DNA of 12,955 bases from Paracoccaceae bacterium (GTDB taxonomy: Bacteria > Pseudomonadota > Alphaproteobacteria > Rhodobacterales > Rhodobacteraceae). Shown here piece by piece: positions 6,736 to 12,955 of this stretch; the first letter of the stretch is position 1, and the number at the start of each line of letters is the position of its first letter. The notes beneath the pieces were generated by a model, which saw only the letters and a program-made list of their open reading frames with translations, had not been told where the DNA came from and made no database searches. A program made the translations under genes and the position numbers. Where the stretch lies: assembly GCA_030625695.1 (NCBI GenBank), contig DAOUQK010000062.1, forward strand, positions 1-12,955, in the 5' to 3' direction.

Positions 6736-7230
6736 TTAAGAAGACAGCCGCTGGCTCAGCGCTTCGTTCACCAGCGGGGTGACAAACTTTGACACGTCCC
6801 CACCCAGCCGCGCGATCTCTTTCACCAGTTTGCTGGCAATCGCCTGATACCGTGCTTCGGCCATCAGGAATACCGTCTCAACGGAGGAATCCAGCACCCG
6901 GTTCATCCCAACCATCTGATATTCATATTCGAAATCCGCGACCGCCCGCAGGCCGCGCAGGATGATCTGTGCCCCCACATCATTGGCGCAATCAATCAGC
7001 AGATTTTCAAACGGATGCACGACAATCTCGAGTCCTGTCTGTTCGGCCAGACCGACACATTCCGCTTCGATCATCCCTACCCGTTCTTCCAGTGAAAACA
7101 ACGGCCCCTTGTCGCGGTTGATCGCCACGCCAATCACCAGTTTGTCCACCAACGTCGCCGAACGACGGATAATGTCGAGATGACCTAAGGTGATCGGATC
7201 AAACGTGCCGGGATATAGAGCAGTCCGCAT
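6736..7230 (-). CDS. coaD: Pantetheine-phosphate adenylyltransferase (CoaD)
   Basis: 164 residues, normal for the family. CoaD transfers AMP from ATP to 4'-phosphopantetheine, giving dephospho-CoA, the penultimate and essential step of coenzyme A synthesis in the cytosol. The nucleotidyltransferase signature is complete: ALYPGTFDPITLGHLDII with the T/HxGH motif, AINRDKGPLFSLEERV, ILRGLRAVADFEYEYQMVGMN with the substrate-binding Arg, and the C-terminal block ASKLVKEIARLGGDVSKFV, where ISS of E. coli is replaced by IAS. ATG at 7230 is preceded by AGGAGG about 9 nt upstream. It lies 84 bp downstream of the CBS gene on the same strand; cotranscription is possible but not shown. Confidence 0.97.
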   Translation of the reverse strand: MRTALYPGTFDPITLGHLDIIRRSATLVDKLVIGVAINRDKGPLFSLEERVGMIEAECVGLAEQTGLEIVVHPFENLLIDCANDVGAQIILRGLRAVADFEYEYQMVGMNRVLDSSVETVFLMAEARYQAIASKLVKEIARLGGDVSKFVTPLVNEALSQRLSS

Positions 7231-7314
7231 CGGGGCAGCCTCCTGAAAGGGTCAGTTATGCTGCACATGCAAACAGACCGGGCCATGGATTGCAAGGCCG
7301 ACGGTAAAGCCGCC

Positions 7315-7752
7315 TCAATGCCCCATGATCATGCCTTCAAGCGCTTGCTTTTCCATTGCCAATTCAGACAATTGCGCCTTGACCAGATCACCCAGCGTCA
7401 CCAGCCCGATCATTACGCCATCCTCGACAATTGGCATGTGCCGGAACCGGCCTTCGGTCATCTGCGACAGCACCTCTTGCACCGATGCCTGCGAGGTGGT
7501 GGTCACCAGATCGCAGGTCATATAGGCGCTGACCGGCTTGGAAAGGCAGCCCGAACCATCCGCCGCCAGTTCCCTGACAATGTCACGCTCGGACAGGATA
7601 CCCGCCGCGGTTTTGCCGCCGTCGTCGGAAACAACAACCGATCCGATCTTGTATTTTGCCAGAATATCGGCGGCTTGCGACACAAGAGCGGTGGGTTCAA
7701 CCGTCAGAACCCCCTGACTTGGCTTGGATTTGAGTATTTGATGAATGAGCAT
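7315..7752 (-). CDS. Two-CBS-domain protein
   Basis: 145 residues made almost entirely of a CBS pair (Bateman module), which usually binds adenine nucleotides and regulates partner proteins. CBS1 covers about residues 8-65 (VSQAADILAKYKIGSVVVSD, then ILSERDIVREL). CBS2 covers about 76-132 (MTCDLVTTTSQASVQEVLSQ, then RFRHMPIVEDGVMIGLVTLGDLVK). The tail ELAMEKQALEGMIMGH is a short helix. There is no effector, transmembrane or DNA-binding domain, so it probably acts in trans. I start it at ATG 7752 (MLIHQIL), with GGAAAGG a few bases upstream; a TTG 18 nt earlier is a weaker choice. It sits between the LysR gene and coaD on the same strand. Ligand and partner are unknown. Confidence 0.9.
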   Translation of the reverse strand: MLIHQILKSKPSQGVLTVEPTALVSQAADILAKYKIGSVVVSDDGGKTAAGILSERDIVRELAADGSGCLSKPVSAYMTCDLVTTTSQASVQEVLSQMTEGRFRHMPIVEDGVMIGLVTLGDLVKAQLSELAMEKQALEGMIMGH

Positions 7753-7813
7753 TCGGCGACCTTTCCGCAATAATCTTTCAATAGATCAAGCGTTGCCGCA
7801 ATATCGCGTCAAG

Positions 7814-8710
7814 TCAAGTCGCGCTTTCCAGCAATCGCACTTCTTCGCGCACCCCTGCGCACAGTGCGTCGGCAAACCGGTTCATCCGCGCCGAGCGCTG
7901 ATCGCCCTGATGGCGCACAAGGTAAAACCCGCGTAACAGGCTGAACTGATCCACCAGAACCTTGCGCAATTCTGGGTGGGCGGGCAGCGTGAAATCATGC
8001 GCCACGCCAATACCGGCCCCCTGCGCCAGCATTTTCAATTGCACCGCGACCGAGTTTGACGCCAGTTGAACACGGCTCACCCCCAGTCCGGTCAGATAGT
8101 CCAGCTCTTCATCAAAGATCATGTCGGGGATATAGCCGATCAGACGTTTGCCCCTGAGATCATTCAGGGTGTCCACCGGGCCGTTTGCCGCCAGATATCC
8201 TTCGGAGGCCACCAGATGCAGGCGATAGTCACTGATCTTTTGCACCAAAAGCTGGCCTGCGATTGGCTGGCTGACCGTCACCGCCATATCTGCCTCGCGT
8301 TGCGACAGGTTGATCACCCGAGGCAGCGCCACAATCTGAATATCCAGATCCGGGTTGTCATCGGCAATCCGCGCACAGACCTGCGGCAGCAGGTAATTCG
8401 CACTGCCATCCGGCGCGCCGATCCTGATTTGCCCGGAAAGACCTTCGCTGGTTCCTTGCATCGCATCGCGCGCGGCGCGCATCGCGTCTTCGGCCTGTTC
8501 GGCGTGGCTTTGCATTCGTTCGCCAGCGGCACTTAACCGATAGCCTTGTGGCGACTTCACGAATAACGGCGCCTTTACCGCGCTTTCAAGCCGGGCAATC
8601 CGCCGACCAACGGTGGCCGGGTCCAGTTTCAACACCCGCCCCGCGCCCGACAGACTCTCTTGGCGCGCAACAGCCAGAAAAACCTTCATGTCATCCCAGT
8701 GTGGATCCAT
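7814..8710 (-). CDS. LysR-family transcriptional regulator divergent from mmsA
   Basis: 298 residues, standard LysR length. The N-terminal winged helix-turn-helix (about 1-65) shows DDMKVFLAVARQESLSGAGR, LDPATVGRRIARLESAV and PLFVKSPQGYRLSAAGERM. It is followed by a linker helix (AEQAEDAMRAARDAM) and the effector-binding part starting GQIRIGAPDGSANYLLPQV and running to ALCAGVREEVRL. ATG 8710 (MDPHWDDM) has GAGG about 6 nt upstream. The same frame stays open upstream to 9574, but that stretch is antisense to mmsA and lacks any family resemblance. The gene is divergent from mmsA with 105 bp between starts and two copies of an ATTTATGCAA element between them. This suggests, without proof, that it controls mmsA and itself. 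The inducer is unknown. Confidence 0.92.
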   Translation of the reverse strand: MDPHWDDMKVFLAVARQESLSGAGRVLKLDPATVGRRIARLESAVKAPLFVKSPQGYRLSAAGERMQSHAEQAEDAMRAARDAMQGTSEGLSGQIRIGAPDGSANYLLPQVCARIADDNPDLDIQIVALPRVINLSQREADMAVTVSQPIAGQLLVQKISDYRLHLVASEGYLAANGPVDTLNDLRGKRLIGYIPDMIFDEELDYLTGLGVSRVQLASNSVAVQLKMLAQGAGIGVAHDFTLPAHPELRKVLVDQFSLLRGFYLVRHQGDQRSARMNRFADALCAGVREEVRLLESAT

Positions 8711-8724
8711 CTGCGCCTCTATCC

Positions 8725-8779
8725 TGCATTTATGCAAAGCCTGTTTGGGATATTGCCTCTGTTCAATGGATTTATGCAA
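8725..8779. promoter_or_regulatory. Repeated ATTTATGCAA elements in the LysR/mmsA divergent promoter
   Basis: ATTTATGCAA occurs at 8728-8737 and again at 8770-8779, 42 bp apart (about four helical turns), each followed by GCCT. The first copy lies in a perfect dyad TGCAT-TT-ATGCA (8725-8736). LysR proteins usually bind two such sites between divergent genes, so these are likely sites for the neighbouring regulator. The second copy is 36 bp before the mmsA start and the first is 15 bp from the LysR start. Confidence 0.5.
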
Positions 8780-8815
8780 GCCTATCCTGCGCGCAAATTC
8801 ATCAGGAGAGAAGAA

Positions 8816-10315
8816 ATGTTGGAACTGGCACATTACGTCAATGGCGGCGACGTCAAAGGCACATCCGGTCGCTTTGGCGACGTATATAACCCGGCCACGG
8901 GCGAAGTTCAGGCACGCGTGCCGCTGGCCTCGGCCTCTGAGGTTGACGCAATCGTCGCCGACGCCGCCGAAGCACAGGTCGCATGGGGGGCCACCAACCC
9001 GCAGAAACGCGGACGGGTGATGATGGCGATGGTTGGTCTTTTGAACCGCGACATGGACAAGCTGGCCGAAGTGCTGAGCCGTGAGCACGGCAAAACCATC
9101 CCCGACGCCAAGGGCGACATTCAGCGCGGTCTGGAAGTGATCGAATATTGCATCGGCGCGCCGCAAATGCTGAAAGGTGAATACACCGATGGTGCCGGCC
9201 CCGGTATTGACATGTATTCCATGAAACAGCCATTGGGCGTGGTTGCGGCGATCATGCCGTTCAACTTTCCGGCGATGATGCCCTTGTGGCACGTTGGTCC
9301 GGCATTGGCCTGCGGCAACTCGGTTATCCTGAAGCCAAGCGAGCGTGATCCGTCCCTGCCCCACTTGCTGGGTGAGTTGTTCCACGAAGCTGGCCTGCCT
9401 GCGGGCGTGTTCCAGGTGGTGAACGGCGACAAGGAAGCGGTTGACGCGTTGCTGGACAATGACACCATTCAGGGTGTGTCGTTTGTTGGCTCCACACCGA
9501 TTGCGCAGTATATCTATGCCCGCGCGACGGCCAACGGCAAGCGCGCCCAATGTTTTGGTGGTGCGAAGAACCACATGATCGTTATGCCCGACGCGGATAT
9601 GGATCAGGTGGCGGATGCGCTGATCGGGTCAAGCTTTGGCGCGGCGGGCGAACGTTGTATGGCGGTTTCGGTTGCGGTTCCGGTGGGTGATGACACCGCC
9701 GACCGGATGATTGAGAAACTTATCCCGCGGATGGAGAAGCTGCGGGTGGCCCCTTACACTGATGGCGATGACGTTGATTTCGGGCCGGTTGTGACTCGCG
9801 AAGCCAAGGAGCGTATTCTTGGGTTGATCGAATCTGGCGTTGAGCAAGGTGCCGACCTGGTCGTCGACAATCGCGATTTCAAATTGCAGGGCTATGAAGA
9901 TGGTTTCTTTGTTGGCGCACATCTGTTCGACAAGGTCACCAAGGATATGGACATCTATAAGACCGAGATCTTTGGCCCGGTCCTGTGTACCGTGCGCGCG
10001 CAATCTTATGAAGAGGCACTTGGTCTGGCGATGGACCACGAATACGGCAACGGCACGGCGATCTTTACCCGTGACGGCGACACCGCGCGTGATTTTGCAT
10101 CCCGCGTCAACATCGGCATGGTCGGCATCAACGTGCCGATCCCTGTGCCGCTGGCCTATCACACGTTTGGCGGCTGGAAAAAGTCGGTGTTTGGCGATCT
10201 GAACCAGCACGGTACGGATTCGTTCAAGTTTTATACCCGCACCAAAACCGTGACCGCGCGCTGGCCGTCGGGCATTAAAGAAGGTGGCGAATTCAACTTT
10301 AAGTCTATGGACTAA
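8816..10315 (+). CDS. mmsA: CoA-acylating methylmalonate-semialdehyde dehydrogenase
   Basis: 499 residues of the aldehyde dehydrogenase superfamily, MmsA/IolA branch. It converts methylmalonate semialdehyde (valine and thymine breakdown) or malonate semialdehyde (inositol breakdown) with NAD+ and CoA to propionyl-CoA or acetyl-CoA and CO2. Family features are YVNGGDVKG at the start, YNPATGEVQARVPLAS, the NAD-binding stretch IMPFNFPAMMPLW, GNSVILKPSERDPSLP, VSFVGSTPIAQYIY, GGAKNHMIVMPDAD, the nucleophile Cys281 in AGERCMA, and KTEIFGPVL. ATG 8816 is preceded by AGGAGAG at 8804-8810; the longer frame from 8660 would overlap the divergent LysR gene and is rejected. It stands alone rather than with mmsB or acyl-CoA dehydrogenase genes, and ends 30 bp before a two-way terminator. 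Confidence 0.95.
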   Translation: MLELAHYVNGGDVKGTSGRFGDVYNPATGEVQARVPLASASEVDAIVADAAEAQVAWGATNPQKRGRVMMAMVGLLNRDMDKLAEVLSREHGKTIPDAKGDIQRGLEVIEYCIGAPQMLKGEYTDGAGPGIDMYSMKQPLGVVAAIMPFNFPAMMPLWHVGPALACGNSVILKPSERDPSLPHLLGELFHEAGLPAGVFQVVNGDKEAVDALLDNDTIQGVSFVGSTPIAQYIYARATANGKRAQCFGGAKNHMIVMPDADMDQVADALIGSSFGAAGERCMAVSVAVPVGDDTADRMIEKLIPRMEKLRVAPYTDGDDVDFGPVVTREAKERILGLIESGVEQGADLVVDNRDFKLQGYEDGFFVGAHLFDKVTKDMDIYKTEIFGPVLCTVRAQSYEEALGLAMDHEYGNGTAIFTRDGDTARDFASRVNIGMVGINVPIPVPLAYHTFGGWKKSVFGDLNQHGTDSFKFYTRTKTVTARWPSGIKEGGEFNFKSMD

Positions 10316-10343
10316 CCGTTTGCCTTTACCGAATTTATACAAA

Positions 10344-10372
10344 AAAGCCCCGGCTGTAATGGCCGGGGCTTT
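10344..10372. terminator. Bidirectional intrinsic terminator between mmsA and the DsrE-like gene
   Basis: AAAGCCCCGGC at 10344-10354 pairs perfectly with GCCGGGGCTTT at 10362-10372 around a 7-nt loop. On the minus strand the stem runs into six T residues (the A-run starting at 10341), so it is a strong terminator for the DsrE-like gene. On the plus strand only three T residues follow, still plausible for mmsA. Confidence 0.9.
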
Positions 10373-10404
10373 GACGTATCTTCTGAACCAGTATTGGTGA
10401 CGAT

Positions 10405-10863
10405 CTACCAGGCCAGTGTCTGCATACCTTCGCGAAACAGCCAGCCTTCGACCACCGGCCAGCTGCCCATTGTCACGCCGTCAATATAGTCGGCCTTGGT
10501 CAGCCCCGCAGCCTTGGAACAGGCCGCGCACATCAAAACTGTGCCGCCGTCGGCCATGAATGCCGTCAGCATATCCTGGATCGAGGTGCCATTGCCCGCC
10601 ATCAGCCCATGAATATGGCTGGGGCGTTTCTTGTCAGCCAGATAGACCGCCCGTACGTTCATCCAGATCACTGTGTCATGACCGTTTTTCAGGGACTTCT
10701 GGTGTGCAAAGCTGATCGCCTTGGCCGCAGCCCAGGTGTCGTCGGTGGTCAGGTTGACAAACAATCCGCGTGACCCTTCGTCAGCCTTGGCGGCCATTGG
10801 TGCGGCGACCATCAACAGTGAAACAACCCCGGCCAGGGCCATCATAATAAACCTGAATTTCAT
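10405..10863 (-). CDS. Exported DsrE-family-like protein with a CxxC motif
   Basis: 152 residues. Residues 1-27 are a Sec signal peptide (basic MKFR, hydrophobic core, AKA just before Asp28), so the mature protein should be periplasmic. The rest fits the DsrE/DsrF-like fold: GLFVNLTTDD at the first strand, AISFAHQKSLKNGHDTVIWM, VRAVYLADKKRP, IQDMLTAFMADGGTVLMCAACSKAAGL, and a C-terminal EGWLF. Cys112 and Cys115 form CAAC where DsrE proteins carry their active Cys, which suggests thiol or persulfide chemistry; this is inferred. ATG 10863 has AGGAGAG a few bases upstream; the longer TTG/ATG frame to 10905 would hide the signal peptide. It is divergent from the tup genes across 227 bp that hold a perfect palindrome. 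Sulfur-linked function is likely; the exact substrate is unknown. Confidence 0.82.
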   Translation of the reverse strand: MKFRFIMMALAGVVSLLMVAAPMAAKADEGSRGLFVNLTTDDTWAAAKAISFAHQKSLKNGHDTVIWMNVRAVYLADKKRPSHIHGLMAGNGTSIQDMLTAFMADGGTVLMCAACSKAAGLTKADYIDGVTMGSWPVVEGWLFREGMQTLAW

Positions 10864-10926
10864 TCTTCTCTCCTTTGGTTTTACAGGTCTCTTGTTAAGA
10901 CACATCTGACTTTCGAAATATGATCT

Positions 10927-10960
10927 ATGTCAAACCTTCCAGCACTGGAAGGTTTGACAT
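10927..10960. promoter_or_regulatory. Perfect 16-bp palindrome between the DsrE-like gene and tupB
   Basis: ATGTCAAACCTTCCAG at 10927-10942 is followed by CA and then its exact reverse complement at 10945-10960. It is a dyad of 34 bp in a divergent promoter region, so an operator is the likeliest reading. The core CCTTCCAG-CA-CTGGAAGG resembles MerR-family operators (CueR/HmrR type, CCTTCC...GGAAGG) but has a 6-bp rather than 7-bp gap between the arms. Each arm also ends in a TTGACA hexamer facing outwards on its strand, though I see no convincing -10 at 17 bp from either. Confidence 0.6.
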
Positions 10961-11015
10961 GAAATCGCAGATATTGACCAAGGCGCGGGTCAAACGGACG
11001 CACGAATTGATGTAA
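10959..11015 (+). CDS. Possible 18-residue leader peptide ahead of tupB
   Basis: ATG 10959 to TAA 11013-11015 encodes 18 residues (MKSQILTKARVKRTHELM), basic and without a run of one amino acid. GGAAGG at 10947-10952, in the right arm of the palindrome, stands 6 nt ahead as a Shine-Dalgarno. A T6 run follows at 11032-11037 but with no good stem before it. It may be a leader ORF or chance; there is no other support. Confidence 0.2.
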   Translation: MKSQILTKARVKRTHELM

Positions 11016-11090
11016 GACGGCACGAACGGCCTTTTTTCGACGCCTGAGATATCGTAGCCTTTTCCCGAGCTTTAATTTGAACGGGGACCT

Positions 11091-11795
11091 ATGGACGAAA
11101 TTCTTCACGGCACGTATGAGGCCGCCCGTCTGATTGTGACGCTGGACCGCGACCTGTTGGAAATCATCGTGTTGTCGCTGAAGGTTACCCTGACGGCGGT
11201 GGCGATTGCGTCGCTGATCGGCCTGCCAATCGGTGCCTGGCTGGCGGTGAACCGGTTTCGGTTTCGCCGGATTGTGATTGCGGTTCTGAACGCTCTGATG
11301 GGGTTGCCACCGGTGGTGGTCGGGCTGTTTGTTTACATGATGCTGTCACGCTCTGGACCGTTTGGGGCAATGGGTTTGCTGTTCACGCCCTCGGCGATGA
11401 TTATCGCCCAGGTATTGATCATCACGCCGCTGATTGCGTCGATTTCACATCAGACAATCCGTGACCTCTGGGCGCAGTATCATGACCTGCTGATCTCGCT
11501 TAACGCGACGCGGGGTCAGCGCATTATTTCGCTGCTGTGGGACGGGCGGCGCGCCTTGTTGACGGCGATGCTGGCCGGGTTTGGCCGGGCCGTGGGCGAA
11601 GTTGGCGCGATCATGATCGTCGGCGGCAATATCGAACATGCAACACGGGTGCTGACCACGGCGATTGCGCTGGAAACCGGACGTGGCGATTTTGCCTTTG
11701 CCATGGGGCTGGGTATGGTGCTGATTGCCATCGCGGTGCTGGTTAATCTGGCGATTCACGGGCTTGGGCGGACGGAACGGTCCAGCGTCTGGTAG
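11091..11795 (+). CDS. tupB: Tungstate-type ABC transporter permease (TupB)
   Basis: 234 residues, normal for TupB, the membrane subunit of the TupABC tungstate importer (close relatives move molybdate or similar oxyanions). It is hydrophobic with about five membrane spans: IIVLSLKVTLTAVAIASLIG, VIAVLNALMGLPPVVVGLFV, AMIIAQVLIITPLIASI, the TAMLAGFGRAVGEVGAIMIV segment, and FAMGLGMVLIAIAVLVNLA. Tup-type signatures are MGLPPVVVGL, LSRSGPFGAMGLLFTPSAM and, near the C-terminus, GEVGAIMIVGGNIEHATRVL. The cytoplasmic EAA-like loop is NATRGQRIISLLW. ATG 11091 is preceded by GGGGA at 11083-11087, a short spacer. The first gene of the cluster; a palindrome and possible leader ORF lie upstream. The tungstate call rests on the family pattern and on tupA. 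Confidence 0.88.
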   Translation: MDEILHGTYEAARLIVTLDRDLLEIIVLSLKVTLTAVAIASLIGLPIGAWLAVNRFRFRRIVIAVLNALMGLPPVVVGLFVYMMLSRSGPFGAMGLLFTPSAMIIAQVLIITPLIASISHQTIRDLWAQYHDLLISLNATRGQRIISLLWDGRRALLTAMLAGFGRAVGEVGAIMIVGGNIEHATRVLTTAIALETGRGDFAFAMGLGMVLIAIAVLVNLAIHGLGRTERSSVW

Positions 11796-11979
11796 GGTGT
11801 TGCGCGCCTTAGCCGGGACAAAATGTCAGGAATTTACGGGCTGGCCGGGCGGATCAGGCCAGAATGACGCTCTGATTTGGCGCGGGCGAAATTATTAACA
11901 CCAATTCCCGGCACACCCCTTGGCAGACTGGTTTATTGGCCGCATGCTGATAAAAACCGCGCACCAATCAGGAACCCGC

Positions 11980-12759
11980 ATGCCGATTAGCCAGGGAATA
12001 TCACTGCCAGCCGGGCTGGCCGAACGGGCCGAAAGTGGTCGCGCGGCGTCAATCCTGCCGCTGCGCCTGCGCGGGGCGGTGGCACGTGCGCGCGGCAAGC
12101 AATTGATCGGGCCAATTGATCTGGATATCACCCGGCGCGGGCTGACCATTGTGATGGGGCCAAACGGGGCTGGCAAGACCACGTTGTTGCGCCTGATGCA
12201 CGGACTTCAACGGCTATCGGCTGGCGAAATAATCTGGAATGCGCCGCAGTCTCAGGTGCGCGACCGACAGGCGTTTGTGTTTCAATCGCCAGTGATGATG
12301 CGCCGGTCTGTGTTGGACAATGTCGCCTATCCGTTGGTTCTGCGTGGGATCAATCAGGCGGATGCACGCGCACAGGCCGCAGAAATAGCGACGGAAATGG
12401 GGCTGGGCGGATTGCTGGATCAACCAGCGCCTGTCCTGTCGGGCGGCGAACAGCAAAAGCTGTCACTGGCCCGGGCCCTGATCAGCGCGCCCGAAATCCT
12501 GTTTCTGGACGAACCTTGCGCCAATCTTGACGGGCGCGCCACCCGCGAGATTGAGGCGATTTTGCAAAAAGCGCAGGGGGATGGCACACGGATTGTCATG
12601 TCGACGCACAACATGGGTCAGGCCCGCCGTTTGGCCCAGGACGTGGTGTTCATGTACGACGGTAAAGTACACGAATGCGCCGAGGCGACGGGGTTCTTTG
12701 AAGACACGCCCAAAACGCCCGAGGCGACGGGGTTTATCAACGGAGATATCGTCGAATGA
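11980..12759 (+). CDS. tupC: Tungstate-type ABC transporter ATPase (TupC)
   Basis: 259 residues from ATG 11980. The ABC motifs are all present: Walker A GPNGAGKT (residues 60-67), a Q-loop in AFVFQSPVMM, signature LSGGEQQKLS (from 153), Walker B ILFLDEP (Asp177, Glu178), D-loop ANLDG and the H-loop His in MSTHNMGQ. It would power uptake with TupB. AGGA at 11970-11973 with a 6-nt spacer fixes the start; ATG 11944 or TTG 11920 would only add unmatched residues. About 40 residues before the first ABC strand are longer than usual and look unstructured. A 184-bp gap separates it from tupB, unusual inside an ABC operon. Its TGA overlaps the tupA ATG (ATGA). The last 40 residues contain EATGF twice from a 16-bp direct repeat. 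Confidence 0.9.
   Translation: MPISQGISLPAGLAERAESGRAASILPLRLRGAVARARGKQLIGPIDLDITRRGLTIVMGPNGAGKTTLLRLMHGLQRLSAGEIIWNAPQSQVRDRQAFVFQSPVMMRRSVLDNVAYPLVLRGINQADARAQAAEIATEMGLGGLLDQPAPVLSGGEQQKLSLARALISAPEILFLDEPCANLDGRATREIEAILQKAQGDGTRIVMSTHNMGQARRLAQDVVFMYDGKVHECAEATGFFEDTPKTPEATGFINGDIVE
12680..12734 (+). repeat. 16-bp direct repeat, 13 codons apart, at the tupC 3' end
   Basis: CCGAGGCGACGGGGTT is found at 12680-12695 and again at 12719-12734, a period of 39 bp, encoding EATGF twice in frame. This looks like a small partial duplication, or chance similarity in the C-terminal tail, which is otherwise a normal end for this ATPase family. Confidence 0.5.
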
Positions 12760-12955
12760 TGCTGATCAGGGCGTGGGCCGTTGTCAGCTTGTTGGCGATG
12801 GCAGCGGTTGTACGCGCCGACGAAATGCGTCTTGCGGTGACCACATCGTTCGACAATTCCGGGCTGGCGGCGGTTTTATTGCCGCGTATCAAGGCCGATC
12901 TTGATCTGGATATTCAACTGATTGTGGTCGGCACGGGGCAAGCCCTGCGTCTGGG
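12756..12955 (+). CDS. tupA: Tungstate-binding periplasmic protein (TupA), 3' end cut off
   Basis: Only the first 66 residues are in the window. The start ATG 12756 overlaps the tupC stop (ATGATG; the second ATG at 12759 is an alternative), with GGAGA at 12742-12746 as the ribosome binding site. A Sec signal peptide of about 22 residues (MMLIRAWAVVSLLAMAAVVRA) precedes DEMRLAVTTSFDNSGL. The TTSxxxSGL stretch and, after LDLDIQLIVV, the GTGQALRLG stretch are the start of the TupA-type oxyanion-binding fold, where the early TTS and GTGQAL residues help bind tungstate. Tungstate specificity follows from that resemblance; a related oxyanion such as molybdate cannot be excluded. It is last in the order B-C-A, whereas many tup operons run A-B-C. 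Confidence 0.85.
   Translation, partial: MMLIRAWAVVSLLAMAAVVRADEMRLAVTTSFDNSGLAAVLLPRIKADLDLDIQLIVVGTGQALRL

Noticed and set aside
7258..7773. 171-codon plus-strand open frame opposite the CBS gene
   Set aside because: The minus strand encodes a clear CBS pair; the plus product is His/Gln/Arg-rich and resembles no family I know.
8711..9574. Minus-strand open frame continuing upstream of the LysR gene to 9574
   Set aside because: It is antisense to the well-supported mmsA gene, rich in Arg, His and Cys without family resemblance, and the LysR fold begins exactly at ATG 8710.
9629..10342. 237-codon minus-strand open frame across the mmsA 3' half
   Set aside because: It lies wholly opposite mmsA and has the composition of an antisense shadow in GC-rich coding DNA.
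11020..11037. Intrinsic terminator at the T6 run before tupB
   Set aside because: No stem longer than 3-5 bp can be drawn directly before the T-run.
11841..11862. CTGGCC...GGCCAG inverted repeat in the tupB-tupC gap as a terminator or riboswitch
   Set aside because: Only 6 bp with a 10-nt loop and no T-run; too short in GC-rich DNA to call.
1..12955. CRISPR arrays, tRNA or rRNA genes, insertion sequences, phage or defence cassettes
   Set aside because: No spaced short repeats, clover-leaf sequences, transposase or integrase motifs or known defence domains were seen. The caspase-like protein is exported and lacks partner genes, so I do not call it a defence effector.

Overview
The window looks like chromosome of a marine-type alphaproteobacterium, most likely Rhodobacteraceae (Roseobacter group). 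This rests on moderately high GC, the protein flavours (short BolA beside a small C-terminal J-domain protein, DUF4177 protein, DUF808/YedI protein, CoaD, CoA-acylating mmsA with a divergent LysR gene) and the gene neighbourhoods. I see no rRNA, tRNA, CRISPR array, transposase, integrase or phage gene. It reads as ordinary chromosome with some accessory character at the left edge and around 2.5-4.3 kb.

Layout. 1-850 (+) is the 3' end of a TPR protein with a 141-bp internal DNA repeat; a GC-rich palindrome spans its stop codon. 941-1405 (+) is a DUF4177 protein that meets bolA (1402-1659, -) tail to tail with a 4-bp overlap. bolA is divergent from a zinc-finger-like J-domain protein (1766-2392, +). 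2585-4312 (+) is an exported caspase-like protein with Sel1 repeats and a short peptidoglycan-binding-like tail. 4335-5288 (-) is a DUF808 membrane protein. It is divergent from a GAPDH gene (5455-6453, +), which carries a strong operator-like dyad upstream and is followed by a 47-codon membrane micro-protein (6520-6663, +). Then come three minus-strand genes: coaD (6736-7230), a two-CBS-domain protein (7315-7752) and a LysR regulator (7814-8710). The LysR gene is divergent from mmsA (8816-10315, +), with a repeated ATTTATGCAA element between them. A two-way terminator separates mmsA from an exported DsrE-like protein (10405-10863, -). That gene is divergent from a tungstate-type ABC transporter in the order permease, ATPase, binding protein (tupB 11091-11795, tupC 11980-12759, tupA from 12756, cut by the window end). 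A perfect 16+16-bp palindrome lies between DsrE and tupB.

How the genes may work together. The GAPDH has the Rossmann-loop Asp replaced by Asn-Ala, as in NADP-preferring gluconeogenic GapB enzymes. Its promoter carries LacI-type GCGC-centred sites, suggesting carbon-source control. mmsA handles valine and inositol breakdown to propionyl-CoA or acetyl-CoA and is probably controlled by the neighbouring LysR protein. The tup genes would bring in tungstate for tungsten or molybdenum enzymes. I see no clear new multi-gene system. The best leads for something undescribed are the gap-linked micro-protein, the palindrome between the DsrE and tup genes with a possible leader peptide, and the exported caspase/Sel1 protein.
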